Below, piece after piece: positions 48,501-62,728 of a stretch of DNA of 64,000 nt; position 1 is the first letter of the stretch; each line of letters opens with the position of its first letter. The DNA is from Formicarius rufipectus (Eukaryota; Chordata; Aves; Passeriformes; Formicariidae): assembly GCA_013399695.1 (NCBI GenBank), contig VXAU01000295.1, positions 29,668 to 93,667 on the forward strand. The letters are read 5' to 3'. The notes below the pieces were generated by a model. That model was not told the origin of the DNA and did not search any database. It worked only from the letters and a program-made list of their open reading frames with translations. A program made the translations under genes and the position numbers.

Positions 48501-50394
48501 CATGTTACTTACATTAGCTAAAATATATGCTGAGAATAAAAGTTCCTCTGGAAAATCATGTTACATATGTATTGGATACATTTTTTTCTCTTGCAATCTG
48601 TTTACATGTTCCAAATATTTGGTGTAGACAAATAGTATTTTGGAGATAGTGGGCTAAGTGATTTACTATGCTGAAACTATCCCTATGCTCCTCTTCTCTC
48701 AACTATCATATGTGAAAGTGGTTTCTATCAGCACAAACTTCCTGAAGAAACTTTAAGTTTTGAAGCTGCTAGAACAAAGATATCTAGAAAGTCATCAATG
48801 CCTTGTACTGCTTGGCTTTAAAGATTCTTTTTAAACATTTCTCTCTTTTTCTTTGTGATTCGAAGTTGACAGATGGAGTTCCTAAGTTGCTGAGATATTT
48901 AAAATTAAAAATAGTGCAAACCTATTCAAATTTTAAAACAAACCAACCCCAAACCTTCTGCCCTACCCTCTGTTCCTTTTTTAATAACTGAAGAAATCTT
49001 TCTTTGTGCATGGGAATGTCTGAAAAAACCACATGTGCCTTCTCCTTTCCTGTTAAAGAAATACTCTTCCCTTATTACTTCTGCTCAATACATGGGTAAT
49101 TAAATAGAAGCATAAACAGCAGGAAAAAAACTAATTATTAAATTTTTAAAATCTCGATTCTTCTCTTACCAAACAAAAGCTAGAAGCTATTATTACACAA
49201 GGCAAAACAAAATGTAGCAAAGTGGATCCATTCTTCATTTGTACTAGAACAACATTTTCTTAAAGACATACCTCTGATTTCAGTGTTCAAGCTAAAAGAT
49301 AAAAGGTTACAGAAACAAAACCCTACCACAAATAATCTGCATCTTGGAGACTGTAACAAATGAGTTCGCTCCTTCAGCTTTACTGGTGGTTGCCACATAC
49401 CATTAGTCTGCCTTGGCTGGATTTGCTCTAAGAGCATGGAAAAATTGCAAATGAAAAAGTTCTTTTTCACTTCAGATTCCATGAGATTCTAACACCAATA
49501 TTGTTTCCCCCAATTCTATCAGTTCAGCACTGATTTCTATTGTGTAGAGAGGTGTTCCTGCAGATTTTAGCCTTTTCTTTTATTGCCTCTGTGTTTTCCT
49601 TACTTGGTAAATAAAAATTAGACTGTGAAATTTAATCCACAAAAGTTTTAAGTGAATTTGTTTTTAAGCAAATTTCCTTATTCTGCATTCACTTCCACAT
49701 TTCAATGAGGTTCTTGGAAATTGAATCCCCATATTTTGTTGTGGCACTTTAAAAATGATTCCTAGTAATAGTCCTCTAAAAAGACCAAAAAAGCAGAAAA
49801 TTATGCCCTTGGGTACTTCCAGGCCTCCTACCTCTCTAGATACATAGTGCATCAAAGCTTCTCCCTGTAAGACAGTTTCCCTGCTCTTGAGTGCTGTGGT
49901 TTTGCTTTGTTTTTTACAGTTTCTCAATTGAGTCTGCCAGCAGGCCCACGGTCTATCCAGCAGTGGTAACAATGTGTGATGCACCATTCTTCTCTACCCA
50001 CCTTCCCTGTCTCTGTTCTGTCATAGCTGACTCTTCATGCCATTGGGAAGAGATCCAAGCCTGGGGCATTAGCCATCTCCAACTTTCAGGTATCATTGCT
50101 GCACCATTAAAAAAATTTCTGAACTTCAATTCTTAAACAGCTTCACCATAAAATATTGCATACTCTATCTACATCTTTTCAGCTAGTCTTTATCCCTTTA
50201 TCCCCTCTAATAAATTACAGCCACAGACTTCTTTTCTAAAATGCAGCANCTTAATTATAACTGCATTCTGCATAACTTTAAAATTAGCACTCATTTGCAC
50301 TGCAGCAGAACCCAGTGGGGTCCACTGGGACCAGTGTCTTATTGTGCTTAGTGTTGAACAAACGGAGAGTAAGGATCAATCTCAGCCCTAAATA
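45548..50394. other. Unique AT-rich DNA
   Basis: No gene recognised in 4.8 kb. Frames reach about 107 codons on either strand without domains. An ambiguous base (N) is at 50249. Confidence 0.5.
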
Positions 50395-50555
50395 GCCATT
50401 AGCTGTGTCAGGCAAAAGGATTGTTCTACCTTATTTAACAGACGAGGTACCAAAGTGCAGAGATTAAACAATTTGCTCAAGGAAATCCATGGAAGAACTG
50501 AACCCAGGTCTCTTAAATCTGAGCCAGATGTCCAGTTCACAAGATCATTTGTCTT
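50395..50555 (+). mobile_element. MIR/CORE-SINE-like ancient SINE remnant
   Basis: 'ttatttaacagacgaggtac', then 'agtgcagagattaaacaatt', 'tgctcaaggaaatcca' and 'gaactgaacccaggtctc' follow in order the MIR wording 'ttttacagatgaggaaac', 'gcacagagaggttaag', 'tgcccaaggtcacac' and 'gaacccaggtctc'. Ends are lost. MIR-type SINEs predate the bird-mammal split, so a very diverged copy in a bird is plausible. Confidence 0.6.
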
Positions 50556-52169
50556 CCTTAGGATAAGTCACATTCTGTAAACATCTGTGTCTTATCTGCT
50601 GTCTCAGTGCACCCTGGCTCAGCAGAGATTTCCTATAGTTATCAATAAGAAAAGCTTTCATTTCTGCTCCCTTCTCACAAGAAAACTTCAGGACATTCAG
50701 AACTGTTGAATTTTTTTTAAAAATGCAGGCTGTTGTCATTGCCAGAGTCAGAGCTTCATGCCTCACAGAAAAACTGGCACAAGCACAATTCATGTTCATT
50801 GCTGTAAACAAGATGTAATGGAGCAGTATAGCAGCAGCCATGACTGTCACATAATATCATTACTCCACTTGCATCTAATTAATTCCTTGTGAAAGATACC
50901 ATTATAACAAAACAATTTGAAAAATCTCCCAACTAATGTTTCTGCCCTGGAAACAACGTATCACAGTCAGGAGAATGGTTTCAGCTAACAACACTCCCCT
51001 TGTTCTGTACCAGAGCCATCAAGTTCCGTATCCATCAGCACTGCAACCAGCCAGCTGACAATAATGAACTTCCTGGAAATGTCTATAGTGGAAACTGAAC
51101 TTATCATTTCCAGATCTTTTAGTAATGAAGCAAGGACTAAAGAGGACACAATGCAATATAGAATATTTGTACCAGAGATACCTGTGGGATGGTCTGTATC
51201 TGCATGTATGTTAATCAGTTGTTTTTATACAATCCTCAACAGAGAATGTCATTGGGGAAAGTGATGAAGCTGGACTGTGAGAGTATTTTCTGAATTAATA
51301 GTAAAAGTGAGCTCCTTAAGGACAGGAAGGTCAATGTGTTCAATTTGGCTATTTTATTTTGGATAAAATCTTCTTCTTTGATACCTCAATATAATCGGGA
51401 ATAACAATACATTTAAAATTTTCTTCTTTGACCATGTGTTTTAAAAATATCTTGTTCAGAAGTAAACACATCAATAGAGCTATATTGCTCCTTCTGTGTG
51501 TTGTGGTATATTTCCTCATATTCAGTTCTGAATCATCTAGGCATATCTTAAATGGACCTGTAGTGTCAGAGACTTAAGGCATGAAATATCTGATGAATAA
51601 GGTCATTAAGGTCAATCCTTTCATTTGCAAGTCCCAGAACAGGAAAAAATTATGCTTACAGACCTGTAGGGTTATGAGCAAAATTTCTAAATTGAAGTGA
51701 GGCAAATTGGATTTGAATCCTTCTTGTCCAAAGCAGCCTGAGCCCACACGGTCCAGAAGGATGTTTAACTGCAAGTCATTTTGGACTGGGAAAGTCCATC
51801 TGAAAGAAGTAAAATATTCATTGGGCAGAATAGCAAACTAGTACAAGCACAGCACTGTGATTGGTTTCATAGGCTACAGGGAAGAATAGAAAGAGGACAT
51901 ACTTCTGCTGCTATTAATGACAGACTATTGCCCACAAAATTAAGACACTTTAAAAGAAAAGGTAGAGTATGTCCATGGTTCCTTGTGCAAAGCCACATTA
52001 GGGATTTCCACACAGCTTTGAGAAAAACACAGTATATTTATTTATTCTGTTGTGTAATTAAGTTAGGTGCAACCTCAGGAACTGGAGGGGTTCTGTTTTG
52101 AATCTTTGCAGTTCTCTCCAGCAGCTTAGACAGCAGGAAGGTCTGAGAGTTAGAACACTTCATGGAAAG
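50556..52169. other. Unique AT-rich DNA
   Basis: No gene recognised. A 106-codon plus frame (51781-52101) shows no known domain. Confidence 0.5.
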
Positions 52170-52270
52170 GTGAAAAAGTGCCTCAAGCAGAGACTGGATT
52201 TGAACCTCAGCCTCCATTACCCCAGTTCATGTCACACTGTGATCCACTGGGTAAGGAGCCATACACTGTT
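52170..52270 (+). mobile_element. Possible MIR-like SINE remnant
   Basis: 'gagactggatttgaacctca', 'gcctcc' and 'tgatccactgggta' resemble the 3' part of MIR ('gggatttgaaccc..g..ctcc ... ccactagg'). Short and diverged, so identification is weak. Confidence 0.35.
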
Positions 52271-55052
52271 CTGTCTCACACCTCTCCATAACACTGCATG
52301 AAGAAAATGTTTTAAAAGGTTGTGCTCAAGTTCTGGGAATCTAATATGTTTCTTGACTGTTTTATCCTTTTATGAAAAGGGAGAAAAACAGACAAAATAT
52401 AGAGCATTTTCCTAACTTATCAGTGTAGAAAGCTCAAAACCATTTCATGACAATGAAGTCATAAATTTACAAATACACATACACTACAATTTGGATTTAT
52501 TAAAAGAAACATTAATACAGAATTCTGTTTGGCTACATAAGGCTAGATCATGCATCATTCATTGAACGATGAAAAGTAAATTTAATATCATTTGCTGATT
52601 TCTACTATTCACTCAAATATTCATAAACCTTTATTAGCAAAAATGACAGGAAAACCTACTTTATCTTCTACAGAATATAAAATGATGGAAACTTTCTGTA
52701 CTTTATTTATTTGCTTTATAATTAATACCTTTTTTCTGTTTTGACTTTCCCCCAGTGATATTCAACTGCAGTTAGGATTGTAAACAGTTACCTCTCTTGA
52801 CAGAGGTTGTATTGAATAAAAAAGACCTGGATAAGTAATTTCTAAAAGAGCTGTCCAGGTAAGGTGCAGAGGGATCATATAGGCATTGAATAACTCATCA
52901 CTCAAATTTACTTCTCAAGACATATTGGGTAATAATCCTCTTTTGCCTGGCTATCTAGAAAATACAAAAATAAAAATGTCCTAATATTTTTATACTTTGG
53001 GTCATAGCACACCAGGTTGATGATTCTTTCCTAAACACTGTGTAGAGGATTTCTCTTCTATGCAGGATCTTGCAAGGAACCCTGGTTCACTTAGTGTCAT
53101 GGGAAGTGGGCTGTGATTCCCACTTCTGCTTGCAACTTCACAGAAAAGGATGACTGAAGGAAAATAAAAATATCTTATCTTTTTCAGCTTATAGCTGAAT
53201 TTCACTCTTCTTGTTTACAGGAGTAATGTCACTGAAGCTGAAATATGAGTTCAGTTTTGGTAATGTGGAAGTTACGGTCCAGCAGATTTCTCCATCACAA
53301 GACCATGCCTTTCCAACTCCCTGTAGGAAACCAGACATTAAACACGAAGTGCTTAACATTTAAAGCTACAGTGGGTAAATAAAACCCCCCAAACTTTAAA
53401 AACTGCACATACTTCCATGTAATGTTAAGAGCAATACAATGCCAATGAAAAGTGGTTGTGCATGAATAAACAGGTAACATGAATTTCTTTTGACACTAAT
53501 TTTCTCTGAAGGCATTAAACCTCTATCAAACATGGGCAGATGAAGGCAAGCTGCTTCCTAAATGTCAATAAAATGCCAATAAAATGGTCAGGTATTTGTA
53601 TATATGATCTGGGGAAGCTCTCAAGTGCAATGTAACCAATTGCAACCAACAGAGCAAAATGCTATGTCATTTCATATCTAAATACACGTAAGTACCAAAA
53701 CTACCTAGTTACCAAACTTATTTATTTTATTATTTATGGGTTTAAATAATGTTATTGATCTCTTTTTTCTTTGAATTGACGCTAATCTGGCAGTTATATG
53801 AGATATTAATGTTGAATAGGATTAATGTATCAGTAAAAAAATTAAACTACATAAAAGACGACACCTTTTTTAATTTTATTTTTTTTTTCCTCCTATAACC
53901 TACACTCATTCTTTTTGTCAACATATGACTCTTCATCCTACATTTTTTTCGCTCTTACCTTAACTTGACATATTAAGCCTCTATGAATTCTTCTGTCTGA
54001 GACAAAGAATATAAAATGCTAGCTGGGTTGCAGCTTCCTGAAATTTTCAGCACTGACCATGCTCACACCAAGACAGAAAAAAAAAAAAGACAAGTTTTTC
54101 AAAAAACAATTGCAATAAAAGTGTTTTGTTTTTTCAGTATATTCCTGAATTGATGTTTCTAATCATAAAGTTAATTTTGCTTTAATTCAGCCTTTGACTT
54201 GTTCTGCCCCTCAATACATTAGTTTTCTTGCAGTCTTTTTATTGCTTATAGAATGTGTTCATGGGGATCATCAAATCCACTTCATAAAATTCACTAAATT
54301 TCATGCCAGCAAGAGCCAGCAAGCTGAAAGCTTTTGCTAAACTTCAAGTGGAATAGTCCATATTCATTACCGTATTCCCAAACCACCCTGTTCTCTGATA
54401 TACAGCTTCTTAAATTGTGCTTTCCTACCTTTTATTATTTTGCATTATTTTTTGAATGCCTGTACAGATATATATATATATATATTTATAAAGTGAGCCT
54501 GAAAGTAAATTCATGGCATATTAGTAAATATTTTAGGGCAATCAAAGCAGTTCCATGGAGCAAAACACCTGATGCCAATGACATGATGCCCACACTGTCT
54601 GCATTTCAGACCTGTTACTTCAATTGGCCACAGTCTCATCCCGCAGAATGAAAACCCATTAACAAAGTGTTAATTCTTTGAGTCCATCTTCTGGTTCAGT
54701 TTCATCTGAAAGCCATCAGTTTTGCACATTTGAAGCTTTTAATATGATTGAGCCAAACTCAATCAACAGACAGAATCAGGAGATTCACAGCAAAAGCACC
54801 ATTCTAATCTAAACCAAAACACTAACATCGCTGAAGCCAGTTTCACCTCTCATTTTTACCTGTTATGTGCTTTAGTAAGTTTGGGGATTAATGTTGCACT
54901 GCTGGCATTCCCTTTAAAAATAATCAATATATTTATAATTAAGAAGAAAATTCAGTGTTAGTTTCTTTATATAACAAGCATAAATATCTAGGATTCAGGA
55001 AAGCAGAGTTTTGAAAAATTTTCCCTAACAAGTATGCTTAGAATAGGAAACT

Positions 55053-55108
55053 AAAAAAAAGACCAACCAACCAAGCAAACAAACAAACAAACAAAAAACA
55101 ACAAACAC
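55053..55108. repeat. AAAC/CCAA-rich tract
   Basis: A run, CCAA units, then about five CAAA units. Confidence 0.85.
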
Positions 55109-57383
55109 TTTTCAACAAATTCTTCAACAAATTAGTTAAATAGTGACAAGTATAATTTATAATTATTAAACTGGAACAAGACACAGACTAAAATCTACAT
55201 ATTTGTTTTCATGATTTCTCTTGAATTTTTCCTGTTTTCCAAAGTGGTTTGTTTGCAGATTTTTGGCTGGTTGGTTTGGGGTGCTTTTTTGGTCCTTAAA
55301 CAAGTTGAAGTGGGCTTTGTATTCTACATGTACCAACATTTAACTGGGAAAAAAACCCCAACCAACAAAAATCATATCACATTAATAAGTTTTACTTTAA
55401 ACTGCAAAGGGTTTTAACAATGTTCTTTTACACACACAGAGTGAAGTTTAAATTATGAAGTAAGAGAAAAAAAAAACACCTTATATTCTTCCCAATAGAC
55501 TTTGAGCAATAAACCCAGAAGCCATAGGAGTGGGCTTAAAAACAAGCAGCTCATCTCAAATTTGAATGGAAATTTACCTCTGAGATGATTGCACAGCAAG
55601 AAGCACAAAAACATACGTTATTATGGGTAACTGGCTTTTTGCAAATGATCTCATAACACCAGTGTCACAGAGCCTTTCCACAAAAAGTGGTTCTGTTTTT
55701 ATGATATGATTATTAATACCATTGTGGGTGGTTACATGAATTGTGGAAAGATTCTGCTTGGTGCTCTCAGAAACTGTGACTAGAATAATTACTCTGTAGG
55801 CTTAAAAAATGCTGATCAATCTTTTAAAGAGTTCTTAATTTGTTCAAACATTCAATTAAACTTTGTGAAATGTGATTTTTTAAAAACTAGCCCTAGAATT
55901 TAATATATTTTCAGGTATATTATAAACTAGTCATTATTTAATATCAATTACATATAAGCCTTGAAACACATTATCTTATGGTATTACAGTTCTCTCTGCA
56001 CCACTGAACAGAAATAACAGAGCAGAAGCAATTTCCAAATTGTCATTTTACCAAGTTCATGCTTTGTTTTTTGAATATTCCACCTAATTTTAGTATATGG
56101 ATGCATGTTTAGGATTATCATGGAAAAAAATAGCATAACAGAAATCACTTTATTGGATGTCTCCTCATGGTTTTTAAGGTTAGAAATAAAACGCCATTGC
56201 TTATTTAGCACCATCATACAAGTGTTTGGTGAGGAGTGTTCCTAGTAGGAGACTAAAATGACTGGGGAATTCTTACAATTCCATTAATTCTAAACAAAAA
56301 GGCATTTTCCACCCCTATTTCAGCTTGTTACCAAAGTTCAACTTGCTTTAAGCAGTGATTAAGGACCAAAAAAAAGTATCTGGTTTTGAAAAGTAAGCAG
56401 TAGATAACTTAGAGTGTAGACTAAATACTAGAGAAAATAAAGGGCAAGAGGAAGAAGACAGAACAGCAATAAAGTTTTGTATATTGTCAGAAATGAGATA
56501 ACATAGATCTGTTTTGAAGTGAAGGGCTGAATAATATCACTATTAACCTGAGCACATGTAAAGTATTTCTGGGCCATGCGGGAAACAGAGTCTAGGAGCC
56601 TCATTCACACTGAAGATACGTGGTCCTCTTTATTTTGTATTACTATAGAATATTAAATATTAATCCCTCACTAGGAGATTACTAGGCTGAGTTGGCATCT
56701 CTTTACCTGCAATCAGAGGGTATCCACACCTTTTCTTCATAAAAAGTGGAAGTCTTATAATTTTGCAAAATCTCCAGTATATACTCAACTAGTGAAGAAT
56801 TCTCATTAAATGAGAAATTAATTCTCATCCAGTAAGTGTGTATAATTGTAGCTAGGTTCATTATCCCACATCTGGCTACTCTGGAATAGACAGTAGTGGA
56901 CAAAAGACAACAAAAACTTGTCTTAAACCATATGTTAAGACAGCACATTAAAACCTAAGAACTGGACAAAAATAGAGAGCCAGTGCAATACATATTCCAT
57001 ATGTTAATTCACTCATCAAGCTTTTGTCCACAGCTTAAAATTTCTAAAATGCAGCATAGATAACACAGCTGGTAATGTTTAATTAAAATATTTCTTCCTC
57101 TTTGGTGAAACTTAATTCTCTACTGAATCATATTCAGAAACATCTTTGCTGAGAAACAATGAGCAAAGGGAGCATTCCCAAGTGTGCCCTCTCTTCCCCA
57201 CACCTAAGAAAATATCAGAGATTATCTCAGTTTTATTGTCAGCACACTACCACAAGACTTCAAAGCAGAACAATCAGTGAAGTTATTTCTTCCCTCATGA
57301 GCCCCCTTCAGAAGGATGAGCTTAGAATCTATAGATCTTCAGTCAGTCCCCAAACACAGCTAGGATAAGAATGGAATAACCAA

Positions 57384-57830
57384 GTGTTGCACATTTTCAG
57401 ACAATCAGAAAATTTCAGTAACTTAATTTGGGTAGCTAACAGAACTTCAATATTTCCAAGCTTACCATTCACTAATTGCTTACATGCACACAGAGGATTT
57501 TTTACACAAATAGTTGTAGGTGACCTTTTGTCGAAATCTGTTGAAGGAAGAAAATATCATCTGAACATGTTACAGGACAGACTTCAATCATCCAATAATA
57601 TTTGCACAACTCTAGCAGCTAGTGCAATCAGAGTTCAATCTCTTCCAAAAATTTTCTGCTTTGCCAAAGTTGTTCTTGCAGTGCAAAATCTGGTCATCTC
57701 CTGCCCACTTAATAGCAAGCAAAAAACCTGCATCTCTGCTTTTGCCGAACACCTTACAAGTGTTTTGACTTATTACTTCTCACTAGTACAAACAGCACAG
57801 AAACCATCTCCTCTCTGCATGGCTCCTTAA
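57384..57830 (+). other. 148-codon open frame, coding status doubtful
   Basis: Longest open frame in the ordinary AT-rich DNA of the window. The conceptual protein begins MLHIFRQSENFSNLIWVANR and ends QTAQKPSPLCMAP. I see no signal peptide, no clear membrane segment, no repeats and no motif I know. A separate 69-codon frame lies just upstream (57159-57368), so the local stretch is poor in plus-strand stops. No splice-site pair or polyadenylation layout supports a gene, and a frame of this length is expected about once by chance in 128 kb of AT-rich strand. Listed for completeness. Confidence 0.15.
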
Positions 57831-60800
57831 TATTATGCAAAATTACTGCTGCAAAAGGATTTAACAGTTGTGCTCTCCAGAGAGACTAGATAGAAAGACA
57901 GATGATGCAGCAGAAGCCTAGAAATCTTAAAAACAAATTAGATTTGAACTCTTTTTAAGATCAAACTCTATATCAGCTCAAAATAACATTTGTGTGATAG
58001 GCTTCTCAGAATCTAATGACAAATGAGCTGCAAGTTTAATTTTGTTGCTAAACCCATCTTAAGTATCATAATTTTATAACTTCATGAAGCTAATATCAAG
58101 CAAACACCTATCTTTAAAAAAAGGCCTGAATATGACCTTTAACAAGACCTTACAACTAATGCTGTTACTAGTCTGTAAACAGAAAGCAGCCTACAACCCA
58201 TCTTGACTTGAAAAGGCGTAATGATTTAGAAACTACTTAAGAAGCTACAGAAAAATTGTCAGAGCAAAGAAACAGATGCACGAGAGTAGGTGGCAATCAC
58301 TTAACTTGTACATTATAACCTTCTGCCAATGATTGAGTTGCTTAAAACACAAGCAAAGTTATTTTCAAAGAGCAAAACAAATCCTTGATAAGGATTCAAT
58401 TTTGTTCCTATCAGCGTTTTCCAGATCAATACTCTACAGAAACTGAAAGTTTCTCCTCTCTCTTCTTCACCAGTTACATGTCATTTGCTGAATGAAATCA
58501 ATTTTCCACTAGCAAGTTTCACAGGTGAAATCCTGTCAACCATGGGATGATGATGTTTGAAGCACAATCAGCATAAGCAAAGATCTTTATCATAGATATA
58601 ATTATCTCAGAAAAACTATCTCTGCCCTGGCATAAACTAGGCTAGCAAAATTATATTATGCACTATGTTTACACCATGATTCTTTATCATTGCAGCACAA
58701 GGCTGTGACTTCATTAAAAAGTGTGCAGACTTTGTCATACAACAGCAACCTTGAAACAACATTCGGTTTGCAATTTCTGTACAGTGAGGATACATGAGGG
58801 ACTTCTTGGTATATGATGGCCTATGTAAAAGTACACATGACACCTAAATACAGCCTTCTTCAGGATGCACTAGCACAAGAACAAAAGACAAATTCCAGGG
58901 GTAAATTTTGCGAGAAGATGGAAACTGAGCATTGGAGATGGTGGAACATTGGAAACGAAGGGATGGAAAGATTTAAATATGCAAATAGATTTCAGGTTTA
59001 TACTTGAGTAAGGATAGTTTAGCATACAGGAACTAGATGAGCAATGAAATGAAGAGAAAGCAGAATAGTCAAGAGTCTGATACAGTGTAAAAAAGAAGAT
59101 TTTGAGCTAGGTTTTTAAGTTAGGCTGTTAGATCAGAGAAGTACTTAAAAAAGGACACCCCTTCTGGAGCAGAGGGCAATGATGAGAACATTATCAGTTT
59201 GCTCTTTTCCTGCACAGGAATTTCCATTTTTTGTTTTACTCGTTGTTTGTAAAACTTCCAGTCTTTCATAATTGGTGTTTCACATAGTAATGTGATCTTA
59301 AGTAATATGTCTCCTGTCCCCAGTCTTCCAAGATAACATTTCGGTAGGTGGACAAACTTAAGCATTCATTTTCTTAAAGGCTACTTCAAGAAAATATAAT
59401 AAAAAACTTTATATTTCTTGACATTCTTATTGTTTCAGAATCATCCAACTAGACTTTTCATTGTTGTTGCTATTAGAGCAAAGAAAAAAAAATAAATTAA
59501 GCAACAAATTGTGAATTTGGGGATTAGGTCCTTAGAAGAACTGATCTTCCTCTGCAATTATTTTAGGGAAATTCATCACAATATTGTTTTTGGAAACACT
59601 GGCCATTACTGTTATTTCCACTCGAAATTTTGGCTTTACTTGAGCTAAATACCTGACAGAAAGCTAGGACCATATCAAAAAACCTAAACTATCTCTCTGA
59701 GATTATATGAAATTGTCCCAGTACTGTAACAGAGAGGTGTAAATTCACTTAAATGAATTTTCTCTAAAGTGTTGTTTTTGCAAATATAAACCTTAGCTGA
59801 AACATGAAATTGCTTTTCATCATTAATATAATAGTTTCATTTCAAATAGATTAAGTGGTTTTAATTAATAAACACAACATTTGAAGCCAGTCAAATGAGG
59901 ATTTTACTGAAATAATTATGAAAGTAACATTCAGTTGTCTGGCTTTTGGAGAAGTGCTACTCATTCTGAATAGTATCTGAGTAATTAGAAGCGGTGGCTT
60001 ATGAGCATCTCTGCACAGAATGCAGAAAAAGCAAGAATGGATCAATTTGTGCAAGATCTGATATGATCAGATGTCTAAGCAAATGTTTAACTTAATTTAA
60101 TTTATGGCTTTATTTATATAGCTGAGAGGATACCAAGCTTCACTTTCAAATTCGTGTGGAATAGGGAAAGTAAACAGAATATTTACAAAACTTAAACCCT
60201 TCTGGTTGGAAAATTATGTTTATTCTCTTTGAACCATTTAGCAAACTGTTAAATGACGGAGCATCGGCACATGTTAGCTCTCTCAAACTGAGATTCAAGA
60301 CAACAGTTGTAAATGGATTTTAAGGGAACATACTGGAATTTGCTAGAAGTTCATCCCTATCTTTCTCATTTTTCTGGTATATTATTCTATTTTCTATCAC
60401 ACAACCTCTGTATTTTCAGAGCCCAAATCCTTTATGGAGGAGGCTAGTCATTGTAAGATTAAAGCTTTGAAACCTCTGTGCATAACCTGACAAATAAAAA
60501 CAGCTATTCGGCAACCTCATGCTGTATCTGAATTAAAACATCCAACACAGCCCTCATGTTTTATTTATTCACACAGTTTCTCGTCATCTCACTGAACAAA
60601 ATGATTCTGGTAACATGAACCATTTAATGTTTAAGGACAAAAAATCTGCATCACTGCAGTTACGGAATAAAAAATAAGCTTAACAAAAATGTATTGTCAT
60701 CTGTCCATTCTTCAGAGAAACACCACAGCTTCTTTATTTTTGACTTTGCTGTTACTATTTAATATTGAAAAAAATTCTCTTAGTTTTCCCACTGCAGAAA

Positions 60801-60987
60801 TATAAAGCTAAGTAGTCATGTGTGACTCCTTCTTTACTGCCAAACAACTAAAGCAGCAAAATCAATACTAGGATTGCAAAAGTTTTTGTACATATTTTCC
60901 CTGAAAGTGACCATGGTCAGTCAGCATAACCAGTTTTCTGCATACCTGAACAATCACAGAAAGAAGATACACACACTCCCTACCCTC

Positions 60988-61037
60988 AACAAACAAACAA
61001 ACAAACAAACAAAAACAAACAAACAAACAAACAAAAC
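60988..61037. repeat. (CAAA)n microsatellite
   Basis: About eleven CAAA units with one CAAAAA interruption. The most regular of the AAAC-type tracts. Confidence 0.95.
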
Positions 61038-62688
61038 CCTCGTCTGTTCCACTCCCCATTCAGCTCTTTCTCACTGTCTTGGCATCATTCTACTGTGTGC
61101 TAGTACAGTGTTACATTTTGAGTGGGTACAGAGAAGTTAATGCATAAGTAACGTAAAGAGGAGACATATAGAAAAACAAAAACACACAAGGAAAGAAGCA
61201 ATGAAGGTATAGAGAAATCTTGTAAAAGAAGAGGAAATTTGGCAGGTGGAGGTGTCAGTTAGAAGTAAAAGCAGAAACCATAACACGCTAGTAGTTAAGA
61301 AGTCTTTGCAAAAGCAGAACAATATTGAGTTATTCTCATCTCAGATATTCTAAGTCAGGGGATTCAAACAGATACTAAATAGTCAGGAGTCTTGTAAGAT
61401 AATATTTTCAGATGTGTCACTGTCCCCATCTTAATAAGTCCATGTATTTATGGAACTAAAAAGAAAGTATGTGAAACATCCAGAGTTCTCCTTCTTTTCT
61501 ACACAAACTGGAATTTATACTTTCCCCTGAGAAAGGGATAGTACTTTGGAAGGATATCAGGACAGTTTTTAAAATCACTCAATGACCTTGCCACAGTCAT
61601 TTGTTCAAAATCCCTAAATCAAAGTCTGAATCTAGATTTGCAGAAGGTAAGTAATATAGAATACAATTATACTCCCACTGTGACAATGAGAAAAATGTTG
61701 CTTATTAGACTAAATCTTTAATCTCTCCATAACTGAAAGTATTTCTTTCTCCATAATTCAAGTACAGATATTTTTTTTTTAGTGAAATAATGTTCAGATT
61801 TAGCAAAAAGTCAGAGATCCTTTCTGCTTCTGAATATCCATCTAGTACCTGCTCTTAAATGTTCACATTTATATCTTTTGTAGCTTGGACATTGTAATTT
61901 GCTTATGATACTATTCACTGTTATTCAGAACTATATTCTTAAGTAATCTTTGCATGAACAAATTCATAATTCATGAACAAATTATTTAAAGTCAGTATCC
62001 AAATTTCCCTAATGGAAAGGATGACTATGGGCACATGTATGAAGATGCTGTTTTCTCATAAAACATGAAGTTTTGAAGAGCAGACACATAGAGGGTTTTT
62101 ATTACAACTGGTTTTGCTTTCAAATGAATATTATTGCAAACCATAGAAAATAATTTAAATAATTGTTTTCAGATGCTCTTTAGTACCAGGCAAATGATTA
62201 AGCTGTTTTCATTCTTTCCTTTTCTCTTTCTATTTTTTTTTCTTTTCCCCTCAGATTTATCTTCCTGATCAGGAAGGTCTGGAAAAGGGTACTGAAAGAT
62301 GGCTGCCATTCTTCTGTAGTGATATGTAAAATGGAGAATAGTGTCAATTCCTGTATTACTTTAGGCACTTTCTGCAAGTACACCCTTCTAAAATCAACAT
62401 TTTAGTGCCCAAGAAATTAATCAACTCTTGACAATGTGCCAACTGCAAATGGTTCCTGAGCTTTCTCTGCATATTTGAACCCATAAAAGGCTTTATAAGG
62501 ACAGAGATAATAGAGGTCAGGTACAACAGTGGGAGGGTCTGAAAAGTAGAGACACAATGTGCAGGGAACAGGAGTATGGATGTGGGATCTCAAGAGATGA
62601 GGCACTGGCTTCTGCCCACAGCTATAAACCATTTATTAATGATTAAGAGGGTTTGTTGTGGATATTATGGCTTCCTAAATATATATTG

Positions 62689-62728
62689 AAAAAAAAAAAA
62701 AAAAAAGAAAAAAAAAGAAAAAAAAGAA
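62689..62728. repeat. A-rich tract with G interruptions
   Basis: 18 A, then GAAAAAAAAA and GAAAAAAAA blocks ending GAAGA. Confidence 0.9.

Noticed and set aside
49870..49920. Splice acceptor-like pyrimidine tract ending in AG, suggesting an exon near 49920
   Set aside because: No matching donor, conserved frame or neighbouring exon was found; such tracts are common by chance.
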